DNA from: Leptofilum sp050292445
GTDB lineage: Bacteria > Chloroflexota > Anaerolineae > Promineifilales > Promineifilaceae
Assembly: GCA_050292445.1 (NCBI GenBank)
Contig: JBNKLQ010000042.1
Location: 1 to 30,542, forward strand
Direction: 5' to 3'
DNA: 30,542 nt
Part shown: positions 6,834 to 15,418 of the stretch, in pieces
Layout: each line of letters opens with the position of its first letter
Numbering within the stretch: the first letter of the stretch is position 1
Position numbers and translations under genes: made by a program
Notes under the pieces: generated by a model
Seen by the model: only the letters and a program-made list of their open reading frames with translations
The model's database searches: none
What the model was told of the DNA's origin: nothing

Positions 6834-9800
6834 TTACGGCCGTTCTACAAACAATCCGTCCATTACTTCCCCACCAAATCCGTCCAGTGACCCATTCCAG
6901 AACAGCGAGAAAGTGCAGGATGTGCTGCTGCCCGTGGTAGGTGAACCACAGAGCAAGATGTCTGCCCCATCACCCGTTACGCCTGACACAGCAAAACTGC
7001 CCCGCGTGGTCAGATAGATGCCACCCGTGGCATCATCTAACCAGACGCCCGACACATCTTCACTACTGGCGTCACTTAGACCGACATCAGAGCCGTCAAA
7101 TTCCAGACTCCAACTGCCACTCGTGTTGCTGCCCAAGCTGCTGGGGCTAAAGCGCAGAATATCTTCGTCCGCGCCGCTAACGCCAGGGACGCTGAAACTG
7201 CCTAACGTACTCACCAGCAAATCGCCAGAGGCGGTGACTGAGACGCTGTCGATATCCTCGCCACTGCGAGTAAGGCCCACGTCGGAACCATCAAAGTACA
7301 TCTCGAAGCTGCCAGCGGTGCTGCTGCCCAACGAGGTGGGCACAAAGCGCACCAGGTCAGAATCATCGACCGAACCTACGTCTGGAATGGTGGTGTTGCC
7401 CAAGAAGCTAAGAATAATCGAGCCATCATCCAGGAAGTGGAAGGCGTCCACATCACGCGCACCAGCGCCGCTTAAGCCTACATCGGAACCATCGAGGATT
7501 ATGCTCCAAACGGCCGTATCCACATCAAGCGCCAAAATATCCTCATCCGCAAACGAGACGCCGCCCACATTGCCACCGCTCGACGAGCTGACGTAAATCA
7601 CATCGCCACCAGTAGGTGGTGTTGTGGGTGTAGGTGTTGGCGGAATTGGGGTATTCGTTGCTGTTGGTAATGGTGTGTTTGTGGCAGTTGGCAATGGTGT
7701 ATTCGTCGCTGTCGGCAATGGCGTATTTGTGGCCGTCGGCAGCGGTGTGTTTGTGGCCGTCGGCAGCGGTGTGTTTGTGGCTGTCGGCAACGGTGTGTTC
7801 GTGGCCGTTGGCAGCGGGGTGTTCGTGGCAGTTGGCAGCGGTGTGTTCGTGACCGTTGGCAATGGTGTATTCGTGGCCGTTGGTAACGGTGTATTGGTCG
7901 CCGTCGGTGTTGGCGGGATGGGTGTTGGCGTGGGGCTGGTACCGCCCAGGTTTAGGCCAAGCACCACCGGATCGTGGTCCGACGAGCGGTACGCATCGGC
8001 ATTATAATAAAGCGAAATTTGGTTGGCGGTTTTGAATTCCTCGTTGTAATCCAGGGCGCGTGGCTCATCGGAGTTGATGTGCCATTCCGTTACGCCGCTC
8101 ACCTGCGCCGTCAGGCTGGGGCTGGTTAGGGCATAATCCAGCGTACCTACCTGCCCATCGAACACGTAAGAGTAAGCGTTTGCCAGACTGTTGCCCTGAT
8201 CCGTGTAGCCCGCGCCGGTGATGACGCCAATCGGGTCTTCCATGGCATAAGAATTCAAATCGCCCACGATGAGGAAGTCGCTATCGCCGCTGCCGGTGGG
8301 GTCGGTGGCCAGCCAGTTGACCAGCGCCGTGGCGGCGTTGGTGCGCGTGACATTGCAGTTGCCTTGTCCATCACCCGTGTCCGGGTCGCCCACATCGGTA
8401 CAGGCCGAACCTTTGGATTTGAAGTGGTTCACCACAATGGTGAACACCTCGCCGCTGCCGTTTTGGCTGAAGGTTTGGGCCAGAGCCGGGCGGTTTTTGG
8501 TATCCAGGAAGAGCGGATCGTCGGAAGAGTCCAGAATTTGGGCTGTGCCACTTGGCGTCACGACCGCAGGCTTATAAATCAGGCCAACGGCAATTTCATC
8601 GGTGCCAATTTGGCTCACCCCAGGATTGATGAAGCTGTAGGTGCCAGGTGCGGTGGCGGCGTTAAGGCCATTGACCAAATCTTGGATGGCGCTCTGGCTG
8701 CCGTAGCCGTCGTTTTCAATCTCGATGAGGCCAACGACATCGGCATCGAGGGCCACCAGAGCTGCAATGATTTTGTCGCGCTGGCGGTTGAATTCAGACA
8801 GCGAATCGGCCCCGCGTGAGGTGGGGAAACCGCCACCGCTGCCGTTGCCATTGAAGTAGTTGAGTACGTTGAAACTGGCCACGCGCAATGTGCCGCCTAC
8901 GGGAACCGGCGCAGCTGTTCGTGGATTACTATCCACAAAATTGACAGTGCCCACTGGTTGCAGCCGGTAAGTGCCAAAGTGTTGGTCGAGAACGGCCGTT
9001 AAGCCAGTGACCTGAGCCCTGCCGCGCAGTGAATTGGCCGCGCTCAGTTCCGGGGCCGGGTAGATGACCGGGTCTTTGTTTTGCGCCCCGTTGGCATCAT
9101 CCAGCGTGATACGGCTTAAGTCGTTTTGCGCTTGCAGAGCGTTGGCCGCCGCGCCCGGCGTGGTCACCTGCGTGGGGTTAAACAGACGGCCTAGCGACAA
9201 ATCGACATTGCCGTAGCGGGCCAAATTGTACGTTTCCGTCACGTCCAGCGTTTGCGGGAAGGTGACCAGCATCCCCTCGTACGCCTCCCAATCGGTGAGG
9301 TCAGTAACGGGCAGAGTGATGGTAGCGGGGGTCACGGTAGCCCCGCTGCTGCACACGGTCACGGTGGTCAGCGTGGTCATTTCGGTGAGAAACGCGCCGC
9401 TGCCGGTGCTGGTTTCAAATTCAGTGACGCTACCTTGGAGCCGCACCACGTCGCCCAGGGACACATCCACACCAAAGCCATTGTCGTAAACGAAGATGCC
9501 TTCGGAGGTGGCGGCGCTGCCGTCAGCGTCGCTGTCTTCTTCTTGCAGGTAGAAGCCGGACAGTTCATCGATGGTGTCCTGGTAATCGCCCACAACGACG
9601 CCTTCGATGATGACATCGGCTACGCCATTGAGCGGGCTGCTGCTGCCGCTGCCCTGGATGGCGCTGATAAGGGTGGCGCTGTCGCCACAGGCACCAAAGC
9701 CACCAGAGACGGTGCTAAAGTTGAAGCTGTAGTCGCTGGCCATGTTGTCGATTGTGCCGTCCTGGTCGCTGACCTGGCTGGCAAAAACGGTAACGGTGCA

Positions 9801-10625
9801 GGTTTCCCCAGCGACAAAATCTGTTGAGGGATTAACTGTGTAGCTTTGCGGGCCGCCGGTGGTAACGGCCGTAATCGTCCCACTCGTCGTACAGCTCAAA
9901 TCCACCCAGCTGCCGCCCAGGGTCACCGGCTCGTTAAAGTTGATGGTGATGTTGGCGTTCAAGGCCACGTTGGGCGTGCCGTTCACCGGGGAAGTGCTGA
10001 CCACCGAAGGCGGGCCATCACCACAGTTGGCCGTGTGGCTGCCTAGCCCGGTGAAGGTGTCCTGGGGAAAACCCAGCCATTCCGCTGCTGGATTAAAAGC
10101 GTCAGCTTCGTTGCTGTCGCCGCCGCAGACGGTGTCCAGGCGCTGAAGGGTGTTGTTTTGGGTGGAGGTGTCGCCGCTGCCCCACTGGCTGCCGGGGTCC
10201 ACGCCCAGCTGACCAATCACATCCACAATGCCGCTGCTGTTGCGCAGAATGATGGTGTCATCTCCGTTGAAGAAAGAAGAGGTGGAAATGAGGTCAGCGA
10301 CATTGAGGATAGCGGCGGTGGCGTCGTTGTCGGCCACAACGTACACATCCCCATCGGCCAAAGAGCCGCTTAAATTGATGGTGGTTAGGGGGGAGGTGTT
10401 GCCGTTGAAGTAATACTCCAATTGGTAATTGTCTGCGCTGAGATCAACGGCCGTTCCCGTGCCGTTATAAATTTCAATGGCCTTGTTGTTGGAAGAACCT
10501 TCGATGTATTCGGAGATAAAAAGAGAAGTTGCTACAGCCCGTGCGGGCGAGGAATGAATGAAAAAAGGAAATGAAAAAAGTGCGGTTAATGCCAGAAGTC
10601 GGAGCCAAAAGCGTTTGCTGAGCAT
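6834..10625 (-). CDS. Secreted ExeM/NucH-family endonuclease with lamin-tail, Ig-like and repeat domains (1263 aa)
   Basis: The start is set by AGGAG nine bases before the ATG, and a signal peptide ends near residue 32 (PARAVA). Domain order: lamin-tail-like domain (about 33-150, LFISEYIEGSSNNKAIEIYN); Ig-like 'SbsA' domain (about 205-310, VSTSPVNGTPNVALNANITI); an OB-like region typical of ExeM; and an endonuclease/exonuclease/phosphatase domain (about 575-895). Catalytic signatures of the last are RVASFNVLNYF, GLIEIEN, VNHFKSKG, GDLNSYAMEDP (about 788) and SSDHDPVVLGL (about 880). A TNTPLPTA linker follows (about 905-992), then four related segments carrying DGSDVGLS, LSFLGN or LSTLGS (about 1005-1263). 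Extracellular degradation of DNA, for phosphate, carbon or matrix turnover, is the likely role. The final codons lie inside an ACGGCCGT palindrome. Confidence 0.9.
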   Translation of the reverse strand: MLSKRFWLRLLALTALFSFPFFIHSSPARAVATSLFISEYIEGSSNNKAIEIYNGTGTAVDLSADNYQLEYYFNGNTSPLTTINLSGSLADGDVYVVADNDATAAILNVADLISTSSFFNGDDTIILRNSSGIVDVIGQLGVDPGSQWGSGDTSTQNNTLQRLDTVCGGDSNEADAFNPAAEWLGFPQDTFTGLGSHTANCGDGPPSVVSTSPVNGTPNVALNANITINFNEPVTLGGSWVDLSCTTSGTITAVTTGGPQSYTVNPSTDFVAGETCTVTVFASQVSDQDGTIDNMASDYSFNFSTVSGGFGACGDSATLISAIQGSGSSSPLNGVADVIIEGVVVGDYQDTIDELSGFYLQEEDSDADGSAATSEGIFVYDNGFGVDVSLGDVVRLQGSVTEFETSTGSGAFLTEMTTLTTVTVCSSGATVTPATITLPVTDLTDWEAYEGMLVTFPQTLDVTETYNLARYGNVDLSLGRLFNPTQVTTPGAAANALQAQNDLSRITLDDANGAQNKDPVIYPAPELSAANSLRGRAQVTGLTAVLDQHFGTYRLQPVGTVNFVDSNPRTAAPVPVGGTLRVASFNVLNYFNGNGSGGGFPTSRGADSLSEFNRQRDKIIAALVALDADVVGLIEIENDGYGSQSAIQDLVNGLNAATAPGTYSFINPGVSQIGTDEIAVGLIYKPAVVTPSGTAQILDSSDDPLFLDTKNRPALAQTFSQNGSGEVFTIVVNHFKSKGSACTDVGDPDTGDGQGNCNVTRTNAATALVNWLATDPTGSGDSDFLIVGDLNSYAMEDPIGVITGAGYTDQGNSLANAYSYVFDGQVGTLDYALTSPSLTAQVSGVTEWHINSDEPRALDYNEEFKTANQISLYYNADAYRSSDHDPVVLGLNLGGTSPTPTPIPPTPTATNTPLPTATNTPLPTVTNTPLPTATNTPLPTATNTPLPTATNTPLPTATNTPLPTATNTPLPTATNTPLPTATNTPLPTATNTPIPPTPTPTTPPTGGDVIYVSSSSGGNVGGVSFADEDILALDVDTAVWSIILDGSDVGLSGAGARDVDAFHFLDDGSIILSFLGNTTIPDVGSVDDSDLVRFVPTSLGSSTAGSFEMYFDGSDVGLTRSGEDIDSVSVTASGDLLVSTLGSFSVPGVSGADEDILRFSPSSLGSNTSGSWSLEFDGSDVGLSDASSEDVSGVWLDDATGGIYLTTRGSFAVSGVTGDGADILLCGSPTTGSSTSCTFSLFWNGSLDGFGGEVMDGLFVERP
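7648..7911 (-). repeat. 24-bp tandem repeat (11 units) coding TNTPLPTA
   Basis: Eleven consecutive 24-bp units with third-position variation encode a Thr/Pro/Asn/Leu/Ala linker between the nuclease domain and the C-terminal repeats. Substitutions are mostly synonymous (TNTPLPTA with one TNTPLPTV and a terminal TNTPIP), so the peptide is being kept while the DNA drifts. A rigid extended wall- or matrix-spanning spacer is likely. Confidence 0.95.
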
Positions 10626-10668
10626 ATTTATTTTCTCCTAAGGGTGGGAGTTGTTGGTAAGCTGCGGT

Positions 10669-10697
10669 TTTATATAGGAGGCTGGACAATAGCGCAA
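10669..10697 (-). promoter_or_regulatory. Likely sigma-70-type promoter of the secreted nuclease gene
   Basis: On the minus strand TTGCGC (10692-10697), a 17-bp spacer and TATAAA (10669-10674) lie about 45 bp before the start codon of the nuclease gene, directly after the end of the upstream oxidase gene. Four of six and five of six bases match the consensus. Confidence 0.6.
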
Positions 10698-10703
10698 GAA
10701 GTT

Positions 10704-12092
10704 TTAAGGATTGGGGAAAATCTTGCCCGGGTTGAGAATGCCATACGGATCTAACGTTTGTTTAATACTGTACATGACGTCTACGGCCGTTTCCCCATGT
10801 TCCCGCACCATAAATTTGGCCTTGCCAATGCCCACGCCATGTTCCCCAGTTGACGTGCCACCCAGTTCTATTGCTCGCAAGACAACTTCTTCGTTGACCA
10901 GGTTGGCTTGTTGACGGGTGGTCTCATCCTGGTAGGGGGTGGTGATGTGCAGATTGCCATCACCGGCGTGGCCCACCATAAATTGGGGCAGGTTGCGTGT
11001 TTGCAGCGCCTGCCGGGCAAATTGAACCAGCGCTGGATATTGGCTGATGGGCACGGCCATGTCTGACAATTGCCAGCGATACCCTACAAACACGCGCCGC
11101 ATGGTTTCAAACATGAGGTGACGGGTGCGCCACATCTTCTGTCGCTCAGCCGTATCTGTAGTAGCCTGGAAGCGAATCGCCCCATGTGCCGTGCAGATTT
11201 CTTGCACCAGTGCCAGGTCTAATTCGGCCGTTTCAGCATGGGCGGCGTGGATTTCCATCAGCAGGGTGGGATTTTCGCCCCAATCGACGCCTTCCTCGCG
11301 GCTGAGCAAGGCAGACGTGGCGGCGTCGATAAATTCCAGGGCAGCAATGTCCAGGCCAGATGACCGCAGCTCGACAACGGCAGCGATTGTCGGCTCAACC
11401 GCGTTAAACGTGGCCACGACACCGCTCATCACGGTGGGCAGGGGCACCAGCTTCAACGTGGCCTGGGTAACGACACCCAGCGTACCCTCGCTGCCCACAA
11501 ACAGATGGAGCAGATCGTACCCGGCAGATTGTTTAACAGAGCGCGAACCTGCATGGACGAGACGGCCGTCTGCCAGCGCCACCTCCATTGCCAAAATATT
11601 ATCTTTGGTCGCGCCGTACTTTACCGTGCGGCTGCCTGCGGCGTTGTTGGCCAACATGCCGCCAAGCGAGGCGTTGGCTCCCGGATCGGGCGCAAAAAAG
11701 AGGCCGTGCGGCCCCAACTGCTGGTTCAAATCTTTGTAGCCGATGCCTGGCTGCACCGTTACCTGAAAATCGTCGGCGTGCAGGGTAACAATCTGGTTCA
11801 TGCGCTCCAGGGAGAGCAAGATGCCGCCAAACAGGGGAATCGAGTTGCCTTCCAGCGACGACCCTGCGCCCCACGGCGTGACGGCAATCCGGTTGTCGTG
11901 GGCGATGCGCAGCACGTCAGCCACCTGTTGGCTGGTGGCGGGCCAGACAACCACCTCGCTTAGATGCGCTTCGTGCTGCGACATATCCTGGGCACGCAGC
12001 TGGCGCTCTGCTTCGGCGGTGGAAATTTGGTCGGGGGTGAGAACGGCCGTTAACGCCGCCAAAACTTCCTCAGAAACTGGATTAAATTGCAT
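10704..12092 (-). CDS. FAD-linked 2-hydroxyacid oxidase/dehydrogenase (GlcD / D-lactate dehydrogenase-like)
   Basis: A 462-residue protein of the vanillyl-alcohol-oxidase/PCMH flavoprotein family. The N-terminal FAD-binding part has VVVWPATSQQVADVL, TPWGAGSSLEGN (about 73-83), the Gly/Asn-rich PDPGANASLGGMLANNAAG (about 135-153) and VGSEGTLGVVT. The C-terminal substrate domain has GHAGDGNLH (374-382) and GEHGVG (about 416-421), typical of GlcD and D-lactate dehydrogenases. It oxidises a D-2-hydroxyacid (glycolate, D-lactate or similar) to the 2-oxoacid; the electron acceptor is not shown, and no glcE/glcF-like gene is nearby. GGAG precedes the ATG at normal distance. It is transcribed divergently from the sensor-kinase gene. 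Confidence 0.88.
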   Translation of the reverse strand: MQFNPVSEEVLAALTAVLTPDQISTAEAERQLRAQDMSQHEAHLSEVVVWPATSQQVADVLRIAHDNRIAVTPWGAGSSLEGNSIPLFGGILLSLERMNQIVTLHADDFQVTVQPGIGYKDLNQQLGPHGLFFAPDPGANASLGGMLANNAAGSRTVKYGATKDNILAMEVALADGRLVHAGSRSVKQSAGYDLLHLFVGSEGTLGVVTQATLKLVPLPTVMSGVVATFNAVEPTIAAVVELRSSGLDIAALEFIDAATSALLSREEGVDWGENPTLLMEIHAAHAETAELDLALVQEICTAHGAIRFQATTDTAERQKMWRTRHLMFETMRRVFVGYRWQLSDMAVPISQYPALVQFARQALQTRNLPQFMVGHAGDGNLHITTPYQDETTRQQANLVNEEVVLRAIELGGTSTGEHGVGIGKAKFMVREHGETAVDVMYSIKQTLDPYGILNPGKIFPNP

Positions 12093-12272
12093 GATGACAA
12101 CTCCATAAAGAAAAGATCCGCTAATTACACAGGTTAGCGCAGGTGTTTATGTTTTACCATAATTTGGGCTAAAGATGCGGATTTCAATGTCTAACGTTCA
12201 ACCCAAAGCAATTTCTGCTTGTTTGAACAGCACCTTTTCAGACGAACGACCACATTTGGTAATAAGGTCAAG

Positions 12273-12286
12273 TATAATAGCAATTA
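12273..12286 (+). promoter_or_regulatory. TATAAT -10 box directly before the sensor-kinase ATG
   Basis: A consensus TATAAT at 12273-12278 is followed seven bases later by the ATG at 12286. No Shine-Dalgarno sequence and no good -35 at 16-18 bp are visible (an off-spaced TTGGTA is present). If used, transcription would begin at or next to the A of the start codon, giving a leaderless mRNA. Confidence 0.45.
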
Positions 12287-14739
12287 TGTTTAACTCATTC
12301 TCCCCAGACCGGCAAAGTGAGCCCGATTTACAAGACGCGTTATATCAATCGCATCAATTTTTGCACTGGCTCATGAACATTACGTCCAAAGCGGTTTTTT
12401 GGAAGGATCACAACTCTGTCTATTTGGGGTGCAATCGTAATTTCGCAATTTCCTGTGGCCTTGGAAATCCAGATGAAATTGTGGGTTTAACAGATTATGA
12501 TTTGCCGTGGCCCAAGGAACAGGCAGATTTTTACCGCAAGATTGATCAAATGGTGATTCAATCGGGGCAACCCCGTTACCACATTATTCAATTGCAAACA
12601 TTGGCAAACGGCCGTGATGTCTGGATCGAAACCAGCAAAACGCCACTATACGATCAAAAGGGGCAAATCATTGGCGTGTTAGGCATTGAAAAAAACGTTC
12701 ACCAAAGAGGAGAACGGTATGTGCTATCAGAAGCCCAGATTAATGTGGGGTCCTGGGTGTGGGATGAACAGTCACAACTGTTTCAAATTGATCAAACAGC
12801 CAAATCTATTTTGGGGCTAATGGGAACAGGAAACACGCTCACCATGACGGAGTTTATGCGGATGGTACATCCCGATGATAGCTTCCAAGTCAGGCAGGGC
12901 GTGGAAGCCTTACTGAATCAGCGCTCAACCTTGTATGAGAAGAAATACAGGATTATTCAATCGAATGGTGCGGTGCGCGGCGTTTTGGTGCGGGGAACGG
13001 CCGTTTATAATTCCCAAATCCAATCGTACCAGATCGGTGGCACTATCTCTGATTTGTCCGCAACCATGTTTGGCGAAAACACAAACGACCATAGACCTGA
13101 CATTCTGGAAGCAATTACCTATTCCAGCCAAAACCTTTTATCCACAAGCGAACTAGACAAAATAATCCCCGATGTGCTGGGCATATTAGGACGCGCTATT
13201 GGGTACAATCGCGTTTATTTGCTAAAGAACAACATGCTTATGCCTGACAACATTGTGGCAAAGCAAACTGCCTGTTGGAGTGCCTACGCCGACCATACAA
13301 CCAAGCCTAAACTTCGGCCGGCAATCTTTAATTACCAGGCCATTGGTTTAGAAGGCTGGTGTAAGGAGTTGCAATCAGGCAAAGTAATTTATGGTCTGAT
13401 TGATGAATTTCCGGCTAAAGAGCAACACTATTTGGCAAACCAGGCTGTGACATCATTCATTTGGCTGCCTGTTTTTTGTGAGGGGGATTGGTGGGGGGTG
13501 TTAGGCTTTGATGATCGCGCCCAACAAGCGCCTCATTTTGCCGAGATCGAGGTATTGCGGAATGCTGCTGGGGCTATTGGTGCCGCTATTTCACAACAGC
13601 AAAGCCAACAGGCAGAACGGGATCAGCGAGCCCTGGCTGAAGCCCTGCGCGATACGGCGCGGGTTCTTAACAGTACACTAAACCTGGACGAGGTACTCGA
13701 TCGGATATTTTCAGAGATTAGCAATGTGGTGCCGCATGATTCGGCTAATATTATTTTGGTAGAAAATCGCCGGGCGCGGGTGGTAAGAAGCCGTCGCAAC
13801 CCAAAATCACCATTCATCATCCCCACACTATCGCATGAATTTGCCATCAGCACATTCCCAATTTTGCAGAGGATGATTGCTACCAGAGATTCGATCATTA
13901 CGACAGACCCTGAGCAAATGCCATTTTCGGGGACAGAGTGGGGCATGGAATGGGTGCGCTCTTATGCTGGCACACCAATACAACATAAAAATAAAGTCAT
14001 TGGGTTCATTAATCTATTCGGCGAAAAAGAAGGATTCTTTCAACAGATTCATGCCGAACGACTACACGCTTTTGCAGATCAGGCGGCCATTGCCATTAGT
14101 AATGCCCGTTTGTACGAACAGGCGCAAGAGCTGGCGGCGTTGGAAGAACGACAACGATTGGCGCGGGACCTGCACGATTCTGTCAATCAAACGTTGTGGA
14201 CGGCGAGTATGCTGTCTGATGTTATTCCAGCATTGTGGGAGCAGGACCCAGAGAATGGACGAAATAGTTTAGAAAAGCTGCGCCGCCTGAATCAAGCGGC
14301 GCTGGCTGAAATGCGGGCATTGTTGCTTGAACTTAGACCGGCAGCTATTATCACCTCAAATCTTGGTGACCTGATTGAGCAATTGTCTGCGGCGGTCATG
14401 AGCCGGAAAAACATTCACATTCAACTTCAGCTGGAGGGTGAAGCGCAACTAGAGCCTAGAATCCAGATTGCTATTTATCGCATTGCCCAAGAGGCGTTGA
14501 ATAATATTGTAAAACATTCGCAGGCAACGGCCGTTTCCATCGAACTAAACTACGACGAGCAGCAAGTCAATTTATTCATCTCAGATAACGGTAGTGGATT
14601 TAATCTCCAGAATGTGCGCCCCAGTGCATTGGGATTGCAAATCATGCACGAACGTGCCGAAGCAATTGATGCCATGCTCCAGATAAGTTCAGCACCTACG
14701 CAGGGGACAAAATTGTTTGTCAGGTGGATAGATAAATAA
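12286..14739 (+). CDS. Soluble PAS-PAS-GAF-GAF sensor histidine kinase (NarL-partner type, HisKA_3)
   Basis: An 817-residue kinase without membrane segments. Domains: PAS about 15-140 (VFWKDHNSVYLGCNRNFA; GIEKN at the end), PAS about 148-256 (GSWVWDEQ, VHPDD), GAF about 272-438 (YNRVYLL, WLPVFCEGDWWGVLGFDD), GAF about 448-615, then HisKA_3 with the phospho-acceptor H630 in LEERQRLARDLHDSVNQTLW. The HATPase has an N-box EALNNIVKHSQ (about 735) and a G-box DNGSGF (about 767). The domain content implies sensing of a cytosolic small molecule or redox/energy cue. It lies 29 bp upstream of its likely partner regulator. An in-frame ATG at 12175 would add 37 residues without a recognisable domain and also lacks a ribosome binding site; I prefer 12286 because of the TATAAT box and where the PAS region begins. 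Confidence 0.9.
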   Translation: MFNSFSPDRQSEPDLQDALYQSHQFLHWLMNITSKAVFWKDHNSVYLGCNRNFAISCGLGNPDEIVGLTDYDLPWPKEQADFYRKIDQMVIQSGQPRYHIIQLQTLANGRDVWIETSKTPLYDQKGQIIGVLGIEKNVHQRGERYVLSEAQINVGSWVWDEQSQLFQIDQTAKSILGLMGTGNTLTMTEFMRMVHPDDSFQVRQGVEALLNQRSTLYEKKYRIIQSNGAVRGVLVRGTAVYNSQIQSYQIGGTISDLSATMFGENTNDHRPDILEAITYSSQNLLSTSELDKIIPDVLGILGRAIGYNRVYLLKNNMLMPDNIVAKQTACWSAYADHTTKPKLRPAIFNYQAIGLEGWCKELQSGKVIYGLIDEFPAKEQHYLANQAVTSFIWLPVFCEGDWWGVLGFDDRAQQAPHFAEIEVLRNAAGAIGAAISQQQSQQAERDQRALAEALRDTARVLNSTLNLDEVLDRIFSEISNVVPHDSANIILVENRRARVVRSRRNPKSPFIIPTLSHEFAISTFPILQRMIATRDSIITTDPEQMPFSGTEWGMEWVRSYAGTPIQHKNKVIGFINLFGEKEGFFQQIHAERLHAFADQAAIAISNARLYEQAQELAALEERQRLARDLHDSVNQTLWTASMLSDVIPALWEQDPENGRNSLEKLRRLNQAALAEMRALLLELRPAAIITSNLGDLIEQLSAAVMSRKNIHIQLQLEGEAQLEPRIQIAIYRIAQEALNNIVKHSQATAVSIELNYDEQQVNLFISDNGSGFNLQNVRPSALGLQIMHERAEAIDAMLQISSAPTQGTKLFVRWIDK

Positions 14740-14768
14740 TAGAGGAAATCGAAAATAAGGGAACTGCT

Positions 14769-15410
14769 GTGGCGAAACCTCAAACCATAAGATTTATTAT
14801 CGTTGATGATCATGACATTGTGCGCGAAGGGTTAGCGTTATTGCTTACTGCTTTTCCCGACCTGGAATTGGTTGGTCAGGCATCGAGCGGCGTGCAGGCG
14901 CTAGACCTGTTTGCCAAGGTTCACCCAGATGTTGTTCTTATCGACATGGTTATGCCAGAAATGGATGGTGTGTCAGCCATCAAACGTATTCGCCACTTAC
15001 AAGCCGATAGTAAGATCATTGCTCTATCAACTTTTGGTGACAAAAAGCTGGTCAATTCAGCCTTAGAAGCGGGAGCTACCAGCTACCTTTTGAAAAACGT
15101 GTCTGCCTTTGAATTGGCCCAAGCCATTCGGATGACAAAAGCAGGTCTTTCTGCCTTTGCCCCAGAAGTAACTCAGATATTAAGGGCCAGTAACCAAACC
15201 AACGACGATCTTGATCTGACAGCCCGTGAACTAGATGTTCTCGGCTTGTTAGTACAAGGCTTGACCAACCAAGAAATTGCCATCAAACTTGGCATTAGTA
15301 AGTTCACCATCAAAAACCACGTCAGCAACATCCTACCCAAATTAGGTGTGAACAGCCGCACCGAAGCCGTGAGTGTAGCACTCAAAATGGGTCTGGTGGA
15401 AAAGGAATAA
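14769..15410 (+). CDS. NarL/FixJ-family response regulator
   Basis: A 213-residue regulator starting at GTG (14769) after AAGGGA. The receiver domain shows the acidic pair D13-D14, the phosphorylation site D59 in VVLIDMVMPEMDG, the Ser/Thr switch (IIALSTFGD) and the conserved Lys in YLLKNVSA. A LuxR-type HTH follows (LTARELDVLGLLVQGLTNQEIAIKLGIS, then TIKNHVSNILPKLG). It should be phosphorylated by the kinase encoded just upstream and act on promoters of this cluster. The gap to the next gene is only 8 bp (TAA-acaacact-ATG), so kinase, regulator and the first PxpB gene are probably co-transcribed. A candidate operator is the palindrome at 17446-17461. Confidence 0.93.
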   Translation: MAKPQTIRFIIVDDHDIVREGLALLLTAFPDLELVGQASSGVQALDLFAKVHPDVVLIDMVMPEMDGVSAIKRIRHLQADSKIIALSTFGDKKLVNSALEAGATSYLLKNVSAFELAQAIRMTKAGLSAFAPEVTQILRASNQTNDDLDLTARELDVLGLLVQGLTNQEIAIKLGISKFTIKNHVSNILPKLGVNSRTEAVSVALKMGLVEKE

Positions 15411-15418
15411 ACAACACT

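Noticed and set aside
7648..7911. CRISPR-like array
   Set aside because: The 24-bp units are contiguous with no spacers and keep a coding frame; this is a coding minisatellite.
7624..8007. Plus-strand open frame rich in Gly and Val (repeats like VFVAVGNG)
   Set aside because: It is the antisense reading of the TNTPLPTA tandem repeat of the nuclease gene; the nuclease frame continues on both sides and has domains, a signal peptide and a terminator.
9252..9827. 191-codon plus-strand frame, and 1986-2531 similarly
   Set aside because: Both are antisense to well-supported secreted proteins and have biased low-complexity translations typical of shadows.
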